Assembly: GCA_016933195.1 (NCBI GenBank)
Contig: JAFGBN010000122.1
Coordinates: 1-37,436 of the forward strand
Source: Dehalococcoidia bacterium
GTDB taxonomy: Bacteria; Chloroflexota; Dehalococcoidia; GIF9; AB-539-J10
Direction: 5' to 3'
Length of the DNA stretch: 37,436 bases
The position numbers were made by a program, and so were the translations under genes. Within the stretch, counting starts at the first letter, position 1; every line of letters begins with the position of its first letter. Under the pieces are notes generated by a model, which was not told the DNA's origin, searched no databases, and saw only the letters and a list, made by a program, of their open reading frames with translations. Below, piece by piece: positions 20,127 to 28,872 of this stretch.

Positions 20127-21422
20127 ATGATTTACTGGGCGCAACTTTTTCATTTCTATCAACCACCGACCCAACTACCTTCCGTATTGGAGAAAATCTG
20201 TAACGAATCCTATCGTCCACTTATTGAGGTTTTACGCGAATATCCGCAGGCCAGGGCAGCAGTCAATATCAACGCTGTCCTTACCGAAATGCTGAAGGAT
20301 TGCGGTCACAACAATGTTATACAGGGATTAAAAGAGCTGGTGGGTAAAGGGCAGATAGAGATTACCGGCACGGGCAAATATCACCCCATATTGCCGCTCA
20401 TTCCGCCCCAGGAAGTAAAGCGGCAGATTGAACTTAATCATAAGACGAATGCTTACTTCTTTTGGAGTGCCTACCAGCCCAGTGGCTTCTTCCCGCCGGA
20501 GATGGCTTACAGCGGGGATATAATTGAGCCTGTCATGGATACCGGACATCGTTGGATTATTCTCAGTGGCGTAGCCTGCCCGGCTGATTGGCCGGTAGAT
20601 ACCATCTACCAGGTAGAACTTGACGGAAAGAGGTTAGCAGTATTCTTCCGGGATGACCTCCTGAGCAATAAGATCAGCTTTCAAAAGATAGGGCCAAAGG
20701 ACTTTCTAGAACACCTTAAAGGCCTTGAAGGAGGCAAGGAGAACATCTATGTCGTCACGGCTATGGATGCAGAGACCTACGGGCATCATATTAAAAACTG
20801 GGAGGAGTTATTCCTTGCTGAAGTATACGAGGAACTTCAGGTAAGTAGCGATACCTACGCGCATCTTCAGCAGAGGAAAGCCCTTGCAACCCAGCATGCC
20901 AGCCTGCTAAAAGATGCCGAAACAGCTGAGCAAGTCCAGGCGGTAACTATCAGCCAGCTACTTGACCTTTTCCGGCTTGGTCAGGTTATTGAGCCTAAAG
21001 CATCGTCATGGAGCACCAGCGGTGAAGATATACAAGCGGATAACCCGTTCCCCTTGTGGCGGGACAAGGACAGCGAAATACACCGTCTGCAGTGGGAACA
21101 CATGAGCATATGTATGGAGCTGTGCTCAACAGCTGGCCAGGTAGCCGATAACGATCAGAGCAAACGCTTTGCTGGGATAGCTAGAGGATTACTTGACAGG
21201 GCTTTGCAGAGCGATCAGTTCTGGTGGGCAAGCCGGAGGCCGATGTGGGACATTAATCTCGTCCATATGGGGCTTATTGACCAAAGCAGGGCTATCATCA
21301 ATGCCTACCGAGCTATAAGTACGAGCGGTACGGACGACAAAACCAAATCAGGCTGCTACAATAGACTATCATCGGCTCGAGACCTGCAGGGTAAGATAGT
21401 TGACCTCTTATTTATACCGTAG
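20127..21422 (+). CDS. Glycoside hydrolase family 57 protein (alpha-amylase/4-alpha-glucanotransferase-like)
   Basis: 431 aa, MIYWAQLFHFYQPPTQLPSVLEKICNESYRPLIEVL, GKGQIEITGTGKYHPILPLI, GFFPPEMAYS, VVTAMDAETYGHHI; RBS AAAAGGAGGTG upstream. Confidence 0.88.
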   Translation: MIYWAQLFHFYQPPTQLPSVLEKICNESYRPLIEVLREYPQARAAVNINAVLTEMLKDCGHNNVIQGLKELVGKGQIEITGTGKYHPILPLIPPQEVKRQIELNHKTNAYFFWSAYQPSGFFPPEMAYSGDIIEPVMDTGHRWIILSGVACPADWPVDTIYQVELDGKRLAVFFRDDLLSNKISFQKIGPKDFLEHLKGLEGGKENIYVVTAMDAETYGHHIKNWEELFLAEVYEELQVSSDTYAHLQQRKALATQHASLLKDAETAEQVQAVTISQLLDLFRLGQVIEPKASSWSTSGEDIQADNPFPLWRDKDSEIHRLQWEHMSICMELCSTAGQVADNDQSKRFAGIARGLLDRALQSDQFWWASRRPMWDINLVHMGLIDQSRAIINAYRAISTSGTDDKTKSGCYNRLSSARDLQGKIVDLLFIP

Positions 21423-21774
21423 TGTTGGTATGTAAGAGCAGTGATCGCCGAGCTGCCGTGGACTTCCTCTATCTTATTCAGGTCATCAGCTATGCATAGC
21501 ATGCGAGATTGGCTTCTATTCCCTAAACTCCTCGACCCTCACGGCCTTCGCCTGTCAGGAGCAGAAGTGTTTCGCCTCGTTTCCCCAAAAATCCAGGTCA
21601 TCTGCCAGTGAGGCACCCTCGTAATAATAGCTGCGGCAGTCTGGTACAACTCCTGAGGGAATAACTATTGTATAATCAATATGGTACAATCAATAGAGAA
21701 GGATTAGCTGTGGCAGAAGCAGGATTCATGACACATGTTCGCTAAGTCGGAAATTTGAAAGGAGGGCTCTTGAC

Positions 21775-22242
21775 ATGAAGACAATCCTAGTTAAGGAAGC
21801 CTACCAATTGTATGAGTCAGCTTCGATATCTGTTCCCGAGGACGCTACCTTGGAATCGCTTGTCACGACATTGGCGAGACGCCCGGGTGTTCGCGGGATT
21901 TTTCTCATAGATTCCGGCCGACGGGTTGCGGGTACAATAACGCGCTCCGATCTTCTAAAATGGGCACGGTACCGTTTTTGGGGGGAGGAGGGAATGAAAA
22001 TGATATATCTGAGGGAGATTTATCAGTATATAGGGGCAACCACGGCAAAAGATTTGGCCCAGGGCGATAGGCGGTCATTGGGGGTCAAGGAAGATGATAC
22101 TTTGTACACTGCCCTAGACCGCATGATTAGTTTTGGCGAAGACATTATCCCTGTTGTTGATGGTAAAGGAAGAGTCTTGGGCGACTTGACACTTTCTGAA
22201 GTGCTGATGAAAGCAATCGAAGTAGAAAGGCAGAGTAAGTAA
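21775..22242 (+). CDS. CBS-domain pair protein
   Basis: 155 aa, two CBS-like repeats: ISVPEDATLESLVTTLARRPGVRGIFLIDSGRRVAGTITRSDLLKWA and LGVKEDDTLYTALDRMISFGEDIIPVVDGKGRVLGDLTLSEVLMKAI; RBS AAAGGAGGGCTC. Confidence 0.85.
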   Translation: MKTILVKEAYQLYESASISVPEDATLESLVTTLARRPGVRGIFLIDSGRRVAGTITRSDLLKWARYRFWGEEGMKMIYLREIYQYIGATTAKDLAQGDRRSLGVKEDDTLYTALDRMISFGEDIIPVVDGKGRVLGDLTLSEVLMKAIEVERQSK

Positions 22243-22539
22243 CGGCTGAGGCCTATCTTTCTTTCTGTTGGCACAGCGAGTGACCAGAACGCCTGTAGAA
22301 ACTACGGTGAACTAGCTGCTTTCTTAGACATGTCACATGTTAGCAAGGGATAAAAGCGGAGGGCGTAACTTGTCTTTGCAGCTATCCCACTCTGTTCTTG
22401 GCGCCAGCTTCCTGTAACCTTATTTCACGTGTCCTGATTTGTCTGGAAGTCCTTCTGCTCTCGTTCAGATAGATGGGAGACACATACATGGATTATGAAA
22501 GGGCATTATAATAACTGCATTATGAATGTTTATTGCGCA

Positions 22540-23535
22540 ATGCCGGGATATAAACGCCTGGCGAGGATCCCCAAACTATCAAAATAAGCCAGGCAGAAGT
22601 TAAACTGGTTTGACTACTACAGCTCTCATGATTACAATGCCCGTCTCACTTGCCGTCACTTCGACATCTCCCCTCAAACTTTCTATCGCTGGAAAGAGCG
22701 CTATGACCCCAGGCATTTAGAGAGTCTGGAGGACCGCTCTCGTCATCCCAAGCATGTAAGGCAGCCTACTTATTCAGCAGAGTTGGCTAACGCTGTGCTT
22801 AGATTAAGAGAGGAATATCCCTGATGGGGCAAAGATAAACTGGTGATTCTGCTGCGTCGTGAAGGGCTTGACTGTTCTGTCTCCACGGCAGGCAGGATAC
22901 TGCGCAGGCTGAAGGAGCGTGGTGTATTACAGGAGCCAGTCTCAAATCATATATCGGCCAGGAAAAGACAATGGCAAAGGCCTTATGCAGTAAGGAAGCC
23001 CAGAGGATATGTGGCTAAAGAACCTGGGGATATTGTAGAAGTTGATACACTAGGTGTAAGACCTTTACCGGGAGTGATACTCAAGCACTTTACTGCCAGG
23101 GATATCATTCCCAGATTGGATGTTCTGAAAGTCCACACCCGGGCAAGCTCTCGCACTACCTCTGGATTCATCGATACCCTGTTAGAGCGAATGCCCTTCC
23201 CCATCAAGGCTATTCAGGTAGATGGGGAGTCAGAGTTTCAAGATGCTTTTGAGGCGGAATGTCAACGAAGGGGAATTAAGCTATTTGTCCTGCCACCGCG
23301 CTCTCCCAAGCTCAACAGCCATGTAGAGAGAACGCAAAGAACACACACCGAGGAGTTCTATGAGGTAACGGATACCAGCTTTGACCTGCCGGAGCTAAAT
23401 CGAGCTCTGCTGAAATGGGAAGTAGTATATGATACTGTTCGTCCGAGCCAGGCATTGGGCTACCTTACACCACTGGAATATTTAGAACAACATTGGCAAA
23501 ATAAGAGAAAGGAGAAAGCGCCACCAATCACCTGA
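22540..23535 (+). pseudogene. IS481-like DDE transposase pseudogene with two in-frame stop codons
   Basis: One reading frame from ATG 22540 (or ATG 22522): MPGYKRLARIPKLSK*ARQKLNWFDYYSSHDYNARLTCRHFDISPQTFYRWKERYDPRHLESLEDRSRHP...LRLREEYP*WGKDKLVILLRREG...VEVDTLGVRPLPG...IQVDGESEFQ...LPPRSPKLNSHVERTQRTHTEEFYEV. Stops: TAA 22585-22587 and TGA 22822-22824. The ORF track shows only the part after the second stop. Confidence 0.88.
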
Positions 23536-23706
23536 ACGAGTACAAGGACTTGATACTTTATATAAAATAGAGTAAGGTATCCCTTAACATTTTTGGGTGC
23601 TCAGGTAGGTTTCCTGCCAAGTCTTCAGGAAGAAATAAGAAAAGACCAAGAAACAATAAAAGGCAAAAAATCGAGTTAAATAGAAATCAGGAAGGTCGCA
23701 GAAAGG

Positions 23707-23746
23707 TGATGCCGAGCTATCCCTATTGTGGGATAGCTCGGCATCA
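23707..23746. repeat. Perfect 17-bp inverted repeat, 6-nt loop
   Basis: TGATGCCGAGCTATCCC-TATTGT-GGGATAGCTCGGCATCA; arms 23707-23723 and 23730-23746 are exactly reverse-complementary. Confidence 0.9.
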
Positions 23747-23947
23747 AGAGTCCATATGGCCCTCACTATCATGGGAACCAAGTTGAACATTGGGCCGGCT
23801 AAAGAAGCCAGAGCTCAAAAACTGATTCCGGTGGTTGGGCCAGTACTTTACTCAAATCTTCAGGCAAGTAGCGGGAAGAACACATTAAGTAAGAGGTTAG
23901 CTTTGGGTTAAAAAAATAAGCAAAAGAAGCAGAAGGAGTAAATTGTT

Positions 23948-25084
23948 ATGGATTTCCATTTAACCGAAGAAGAGAAAATGTTACAAGCAGCAGCGCGAGA
24001 TTTTGCCAAAAGAGAACTTGAACCTATGGCATCTAAAGTAGACGAAGCAGAGGAATTCGCTGTGGAGAACTTCAAAAAAATGGCCAAGCTGGGCTTCACT
24101 GGTCTGGCGATACCACCTGAATATGGAGGCAGTGGAGGTAATGTGCTTTCTCTTGTTCTTGTTATGGAGGAGATTGCCAAAGCTTGTGCTTCTACTTGTG
24201 ATATCTTAGATGGACAGACAAGTTTATGCGGTCGTCCGATATTCCTTTATGGGACAGAGGAACAAAAGAGAAAGTTTTTGCCACCTCTTACCAAAGGGGA
24301 AAAAATAGGTGCCTTTGCAATAACGGAAGCTGAAGCTGGAAGTGACATATCTGCTATTAAAACCACAGCTGAACGGGATGGTGATTCATATATTCTCAAC
24401 GGGTCGAAACTGTTTATTACCAACGGCCCCGTTTGTGATATCGTGATTGTGTTCGCCAACATACCAGCATTGGCACCACGTGGCATGACAGCTTTCATTG
24501 TAGAAACAAACACCCCTGGATTCAGCAGAGGCTCGCAGTACAGAAAGCTCGGTATGCATGGTGCAACCAATGCTGAGTTGATGTTTAACGATGTCCGAGT
24601 GCCAGCATCTAACCGGCTAGGTGACGAAGGAAAAGGGATGAGGATATGCCTTGCCACCTTAGATGAGGGGAGGCTAGGCATTGCAGCACAGTCCGTAGGC
24701 ATTGCTCAAGCTGCTTTGGACCGTGCAATAAGTTATTCCAAGGAAAGGAAGCAGTTTGGAACCCTCATCAGCCAGAATCAAGCAATCCAATGGATGTTGG
24801 TGGATATGGCCACCAAGGTTGAAGCGGCAAGGTTGCTCACTTACCTGGCAGCATCCTTGTTTGACGAGAATATGCGTGTTTCCAAGGAAGCAGCCATGGC
24901 TAAGCTTTATGCTAGTGAGGCATGCCTGGATATAGCTATAAAAGGTATCCAGATATTCGGTGGCTATGGCTATATGATGGATTCCCCGATGCAGCGCTAC
25001 TTCCGCGATGCCAAGCTAACGCAAATCTACGAAGGGACATCAGAGGTCCAGCGGATGGTAATCGCCAGAGCACTTTTAGCTTAG
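23948..25084 (+). CDS. Acyl-CoA dehydrogenase
   Basis: 378 aa, MDFHLTEEEKMLQAAARDFAKRELEPMA, FAITEAEAGSDISAIKTTAERDGDSYILNGSKLFITNG, SYSKERKQFGTLISQNQAIQWMLVDMAT, YFRDAKLTQIYEGTSEVQRMVIAR. Confidence 0.97.
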   Translation: MDFHLTEEEKMLQAAARDFAKRELEPMASKVDEAEEFAVENFKKMAKLGFTGLAIPPEYGGSGGNVLSLVLVMEEIAKACASTCDILDGQTSLCGRPIFLYGTEEQKRKFLPPLTKGEKIGAFAITEAEAGSDISAIKTTAERDGDSYILNGSKLFITNGPVCDIVIVFANIPALAPRGMTAFIVETNTPGFSRGSQYRKLGMHGATNAELMFNDVRVPASNRLGDEGKGMRICLATLDEGRLGIAAQSVGIAQAALDRAISYSKERKQFGTLISQNQAIQWMLVDMATKVEAARLLTYLAASLFDENMRVSKEAAMAKLYASEACLDIAIKGIQIFGGYGYMMDSPMQRYFRDAKLTQIYEGTSEVQRMVIARALLA

Positions 25085-25557
25085 TCCCAAGCATGCTTTA
25101 TCAGGGTCACCCTAACGAAGCATAAATTACACCAGGCAGGTGCTGTAAATTCGTACGAGTTTATCTGCTCGTCGAGCAAAGCTATGCGACGAGAAGACGG
25201 AGCTGTAGCAGTTATAGTCTGCCATATGCCACACCAGGGCGCCCAACAAAATTGTGCTTAGCTTTCCCACTGTGGTGAGTCCCCTCCTCCTGTTGTCTTT
25301 TACCACTAGCTATTTCCACGCTTTTTGACGATACCTTTGCCTAATATGCCTGAGCGCCATTTGAAGACATATTTTATGCATTGATAATAGTAGCAAAAAG
25401 TAAACGGACTCTCCGTCATGAAGAGACTGTCGGACCAGAATTACTCGCCCTGATAATGCAGCTAAGTGTTATAATACATAGTCAAACACGAGGTTCCTTA
25501 TAGTTCTCCCTTCCCAGGTGGACGGGAGTTAGAGAGAGGGAGAAATTCACCCTCACC

Positions 25558-25588
25558 TGAATCCTCTCCCTTCAAGGGAGAGGATTCA
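25558..25588. repeat. Near-perfect palindrome (15-bp arms, 1-nt centre) just upstream of a cyclophilin gene
   Basis: TGAATCCTCTCCCTT-C-AAGGGAGAGGATTCA. Confidence 0.9.
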
Positions 25589-25610
25589 ATTAGAAAGAAG
25601 GAGGTAAGTT

Positions 25611-26174
25611 ATGAAAACTGGCGGTTTGTTTCGGATAGGTGGCACCATCTTGGTTCTGGCGGCAGCTTTTTCGGCGTCGTGCGCTGGTGAGGAACCAAAG
25701 CCCAAAACTTACTCAGCGCCACCCTCGATGACAATTGATACCAGCAAGCAATACATTGCTACCATTGAGACAGGAAAGGGAAATCTTGTGCTGGAACTGT
25801 TCGCCAGTGATGTCCCCATAACTGTGAACAACTTCGTCTTCCTCGCCCGTGAGGGGTTTTACGACGGTACCACATTCCATCGCGTAATAGCTGACTTTAT
25901 GGCTCAAGGAGGAGACCCTACTGGAACAGGAACCGGTACCCCCGGTTATCGCTTTGCTGATGAATTCACCGAGCATACCCACGTTGCCGGTGCTTTATCA
26001 ATGGCCAATTCTGGTTCCAATACCAACGGCTGCCAGTTCTTCATTACCTATGCACCCCAGCCTCACCTTGATGGTAAACACTCAGTCTTCGGCCATTTGA
26101 TAGAGGGAATGGATGTCCTGGAAGAAATTGAGAAAGGTGATACCATAAAGCGAATAACCATAGAGGAAAAATAA
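25611..26174 (+). CDS. Peptidyl-prolyl cis-trans isomerase (cyclophilin), predicted lipoprotein
   Basis: 187 aa; lipoprotein signal [24 protein letters not shown]; cyclophilin motifs [84 protein letters not shown]. Confidence 0.95.
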   Translation: MKTGGLFRIGGTILVLAAAFSASCAGEEPKPKTYSAPPSMTIDTSKQYIATIETGKGNLVLELFASDVPITVNNFVFLAREGFYDGTTFHRVIADFMAQGGDPTGTGTGTPGYRFADEFTEHTHVAGALSMANSGSNTNGCQFFITYAPQPHLDGKHSVFGHLIEGMDVLEEIEKGDTIKRITIEEK

Positions 26175-26275
26175 CCGGTCCCGGCTATACTGGTATGCCC
26201 ATCCTTCCGGACAACCTTGGCAGTTTAAGTCAAGTCATTGTTCACTATCATCAATTTCAGCTATACTAATCCCAT

Positions 26276-26350
26276 GCCAGCGTAGCTCAGGGGTAGAGCA
26301 GCGGTTTCGTAAACCGCCGGTCGTCGGTTCGAATCCGACCGCTGGCTCCA
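26276..26350 (+). tRNA. tRNA-Thr (anticodon CGU), CCA encoded
   Basis: GCCAGCG...CGCTGGC acceptor stem, D-arm TAGCTCAGGGGTAGAGCA, anticodon stem-loop GCGGT-TTCGTAA-ACCGC (anticodon 26308-26310), T-arm GTCGGTTCGAATCCGAC, terminal TCCA. Confidence 0.95.
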
Positions 26351-26404
26351 CCGAAGCTGGTACCAATTAGTCCGGGCTGAAAGTGCAGAAAGGTAAGGGA
26401 AGAA

Positions 26405-27199
26405 ATGAAAATCTTGCTGGTCAACATTACGGAGGCAACAGGGGAGGTCTTTGATAGTGTTTTGCATGAGTGCTTTGATAAGGTATGCAAGGACTCCACT
26501 GAGTTGACTATCAGGAGTATTAGCCCAGGTGTGGCCAGGCTGAGTGACCTGGCATATGCCTACAGTCGATTGCTCAATAGCAGAGAGTTTTGTGAAAGCG
26601 TCATAGAGGCTCAGCAGGAAGGCTTTGATGCTGTGGTCACAACCTGCTCTGGCGATGCCGGGGTGAGAGAAGCCCGGGAACTGGTGGATATCCCTGTTAT
26701 TGCTCCAGGAGAAACCAGCATACACTATGCCAGCCTTTTGGGCAGGACATTCGGGGTGGTCACCATGCAGGACCAAGGGGTTATTGAAGCATGGAGCGAC
26801 CTCGTCTTCAATTCCGGCTTGCACAGTAAAGCCATCGCCAACCCGGTGCGGGGTGTAAATTTATCTAGCTATGATGCCGCTACCAAGGGCATGGCCGATA
26901 CCAGTGTTATCGTCCGGGCCGTGGAGGAGAAAGCAAAAGAGCTAGTCAATGACGGAGCCGAGGTTATAGTGGTTGGCTGCAGCTTGTTTGGCCCTGTTTG
27001 CACCGCAGCCGGGCTCGTCAAGCTGGAGAGCGATATTCCCATAGTGGATGTTATGACCATTAGCTTCAAGATGGCCGAATTCATGGTGGATCTTAAGAAT
27101 TCTCTGGGCTTACCAGCGCTAAGCAGGATAGGAAGATACCAACGCGTGCGAGATAAACATATCCAACGTATAAGAGAGTACTTCGGTTTGGGCAAATAA
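26405..27199 (+). CDS. Asp/Glu/hydantoin racemase-family protein
   Basis: 264 aa, MKILLVNITEATGE, FDAVVTTCSGDAGVREARELVDIPVIAPGETSIHYASLLGRTFGVVTM, AEVIVVGCSLFGPVCTAAGLVKLESDIPIVDVM; two catalytic-type Cys positions. Confidence 0.82.
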   Translation: MKILLVNITEATGEVFDSVLHECFDKVCKDSTELTIRSISPGVARLSDLAYAYSRLLNSREFCESVIEAQQEGFDAVVTTCSGDAGVREARELVDIPVIAPGETSIHYASLLGRTFGVVTMQDQGVIEAWSDLVFNSGLHSKAIANPVRGVNLSSYDAATKGMADTSVIVRAVEEKAKELVNDGAEVIVVGCSLFGPVCTAAGLVKLESDIPIVDVMTISFKMAEFMVDLKNSLGLPALSRIGRYQRVRDKHIQRIREYFGLGK

Positions 27200-27216
27200 G
27201 ATTGGATGAGGATAAT

Positions 27217-27987
27217 ATGAGCAAATTTAGCGATAAATTACAACAGCTTTCCGAGTCTTCAGTACCACCTATAGGTTTTCATCCCACCGTTAATGAATCA
27301 AAAAGCTCAGCGATGTTACTTATTGTTGGCCTGTCCGGGGCAGATGTCGAAGAAGCCAAGGTTGCGGCTGATATCAAGGCAGATGCTGTGTTGATATTAA
27401 ACCAAAGCTTTAATACTAAGCTTATTAAGCAAATGGTTAAAGCTGTGGGCGATATCCCACTGGGGGTATTTGTAAAGGGTATAAGCGAGAAGAAGATGAG
27501 CAAGCTTACGAGCTCTGGCTGCGACTTCATAGTTTTTGATGTAAAGATGCCAGCAATAGCATTACAGGAGGAAACGATAGGCAAATTTCTCACGGTGGAA
27601 CCTTCATTTGAGCCGGGCTTGCTCAGGGCAATCAACAGCCTTGAAGTGGACGGTGTATTCATCAATAGGAGTGAAGAGTCCTTTGTCACCGTGGAGCACC
27701 TGCTCATTTGGCAAAGGTTCTGTGATCTATTGAGTAAGCCCCTCGTAGTAACTTTATCTTCTTCCATCACAAGCGCCGAGCTCAGCAATCTATGGCAAAT
27801 TGGGATAGATTGCGTTGTTACTCCCTCAGCCCAGTCAGAAGAAGCACTCTCCGAGCTAAGAAGCATGATTGATCATTTGCCTAAGGAGACCAAGCGTCGT
27901 CCTGGCAAGGCGGGAGTGATACTTCCTCATTATGGTGGAGATGTAACCATTGAAGAGGAAGAAGAGGAGGAGGAAGAGGAAATTTAG
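27217..27987 (+). CDS. Hypothetical protein, TIM-barrel-like, with C-terminal poly-glutamate tail
   Basis: ORF 27202-27987; ATG at 27217 (MSKFSDKLQQL) is a plausible start. Repeating beta/alpha pattern (ADAVLILNQSF, IPLGVFVKGI, CDFIVFDVKMP, VDGVFINRS, KPLVVTLSS, IDCVVTPSA). Ends GGDVTIEEEEEEEEEEI. Confidence 0.7.
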   Translation: MSKFSDKLQQLSESSVPPIGFHPTVNESKSSAMLLIVGLSGADVEEAKVAADIKADAVLILNQSFNTKLIKQMVKAVGDIPLGVFVKGISEKKMSKLTSSGCDFIVFDVKMPAIALQEETIGKFLTVEPSFEPGLLRAINSLEVDGVFINRSEESFVTVEHLLIWQRFCDLLSKPLVVTLSSSITSAELSNLWQIGIDCVVTPSAQSEEALSELRSMIDHLPKETKRRPGKAGVILPHYGGDVTIEEEEEEEEEEI

Positions 27988-28124
27988 CCTAAATCCGAGT
28001 TTGTTCAAGTAATTATGCAAAAAATGTTCAGTCACTCTCTGTGTCACCTTGAGCAAAGGTCACGGAGTTTACCCTGAGCTGTATGAGATTCTTCGCGGAG
28101 CCTGTTCTGGTGAGCCAAAGCTCT

Positions 28125-28158
28125 GAATGGAGTGAAGAATCTCCTCTTCACTCCATTC
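28125..28158. repeat. Perfect 14-bp inverted repeat inside an intergenic repeat-like segment
   Basis: GAATGGAGTGAAGA-ATCTCC-TCTTCACTCCATTC; flanking CTCTGAATGG...CATCAGAATGACAAG resembles dispersed 'gaagaatct...cagaatgac' intergenic repeats. Confidence 0.85.
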
Positions 28159-28245
28159 GTTCCATCAGAATGACAAGAAGTGAAGGGCTCAGAACGGCAA
28201 CGGCGAAGGGCTCCCCAAGAATGACATCAGGTTAATAGTTACGTT

Positions 28246-28860
28246 ATGGAGACAAGCCTCAGCTTATTTTTATTGTCAGCAGCAGGAATCTCCCTTACCG
28301 GGGTTATGCTGCCAGGCCCGATGACTGCTGCCACAATAGCCAAAGGTTATGATGATAAAAATGCCGGCATCCTGATTGCGGTAGGGCATGCTGTCGTTGA
28401 GATACCGCTTATAGCGGCAATTTACTTTGGATTTGGGCATTTCCTAAGTTCTCCACAGGTTGTAAAGGCTATATATGTCGTGGGAGGACTGGCATTACTT
28501 TACCTGGGCTTTCGGATGTTTCGAACTGTAGGCAAATCGCCTAATGAAGTGGGTGGCCTGCCTTCCAGTCCTTTGGTCACCGGCATCATGGTCACGGGCA
28601 CCAATCCTGCTTTTTATGTATGGTGGGCGACTGTAGGCATGGCTTTAATAGTTGGAGCTGCCAAGTTTGGATTTACTGGTATCCTATTATTCACTCTAGT
28701 GCATTGGCCTTGCGATTTAGTCTGGTATGAATTCCTTTCTGCAGGCACATTTAAATCAAGGAAGTGGTGGACAAAGAGAATAGAGAAAATTGTATTTACA
28801 GCTTGCGCTTCGATTTTGGTTGGCTTCGGTGTGTGGTTTTGTCTTTCTGTGGTTCTTTAA
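28246..28860 (+). CDS. LysE-family transporter
   Basis: 204 aa, hydrophobic; ISLTGVMLPGPMTAATIAKG, AVGHAVVEIPLIAAIYFG, VGGLALLYLGFRMFR, TGTNPAFYVWWATVG. Confidence 0.85.
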   Translation: METSLSLFLLSAAGISLTGVMLPGPMTAATIAKGYDDKNAGILIAVGHAVVEIPLIAAIYFGFGHFLSSPQVVKAIYVVGGLALLYLGFRMFRTVGKSPNEVGGLPSSPLVTGIMVTGTNPAFYVWWATVGMALIVGAAKFGFTGILLFTLVHWPCDLVWYEFLSAGTFKSRKWWTKRIEKIVFTACASILVGFGVWFCLSVVL

Positions 28861-28872
28861 ACAGTTGAAGAC

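Noticed and set aside
23584-23911. Small ORFs on both strands (23584-23790 minus, 23726-23911 plus)
   Set aside because: They run through the 17-bp hairpin and have no recognisable motif; treated as non-coding.
25150-25210. Weak inverted repeat CTCGTCG...CGACGAG
   Set aside because: Only 7 bp with a 12-nt loop; expected by chance at this window size.
26261-26824. Minus-strand ORFs 26261-26824 and 26287-26499 overlapping the tRNA
   Set aside because: Their C-termini (SQRSDSNRRPAVYETAALPLSYAG; SGRIRTDDRRFTKPLLYP) are translations of the tRNA antisense strand, a well-known spurious annotation pattern, and they overlap the racemase-like gene.
27279-27866. 195-aa minus-strand ORF opposite the poly-Glu protein
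   Set aside because: Ser/Thr-rich shadow ORF; the plus-strand reading has better protein character and follows the racemase gene closely.
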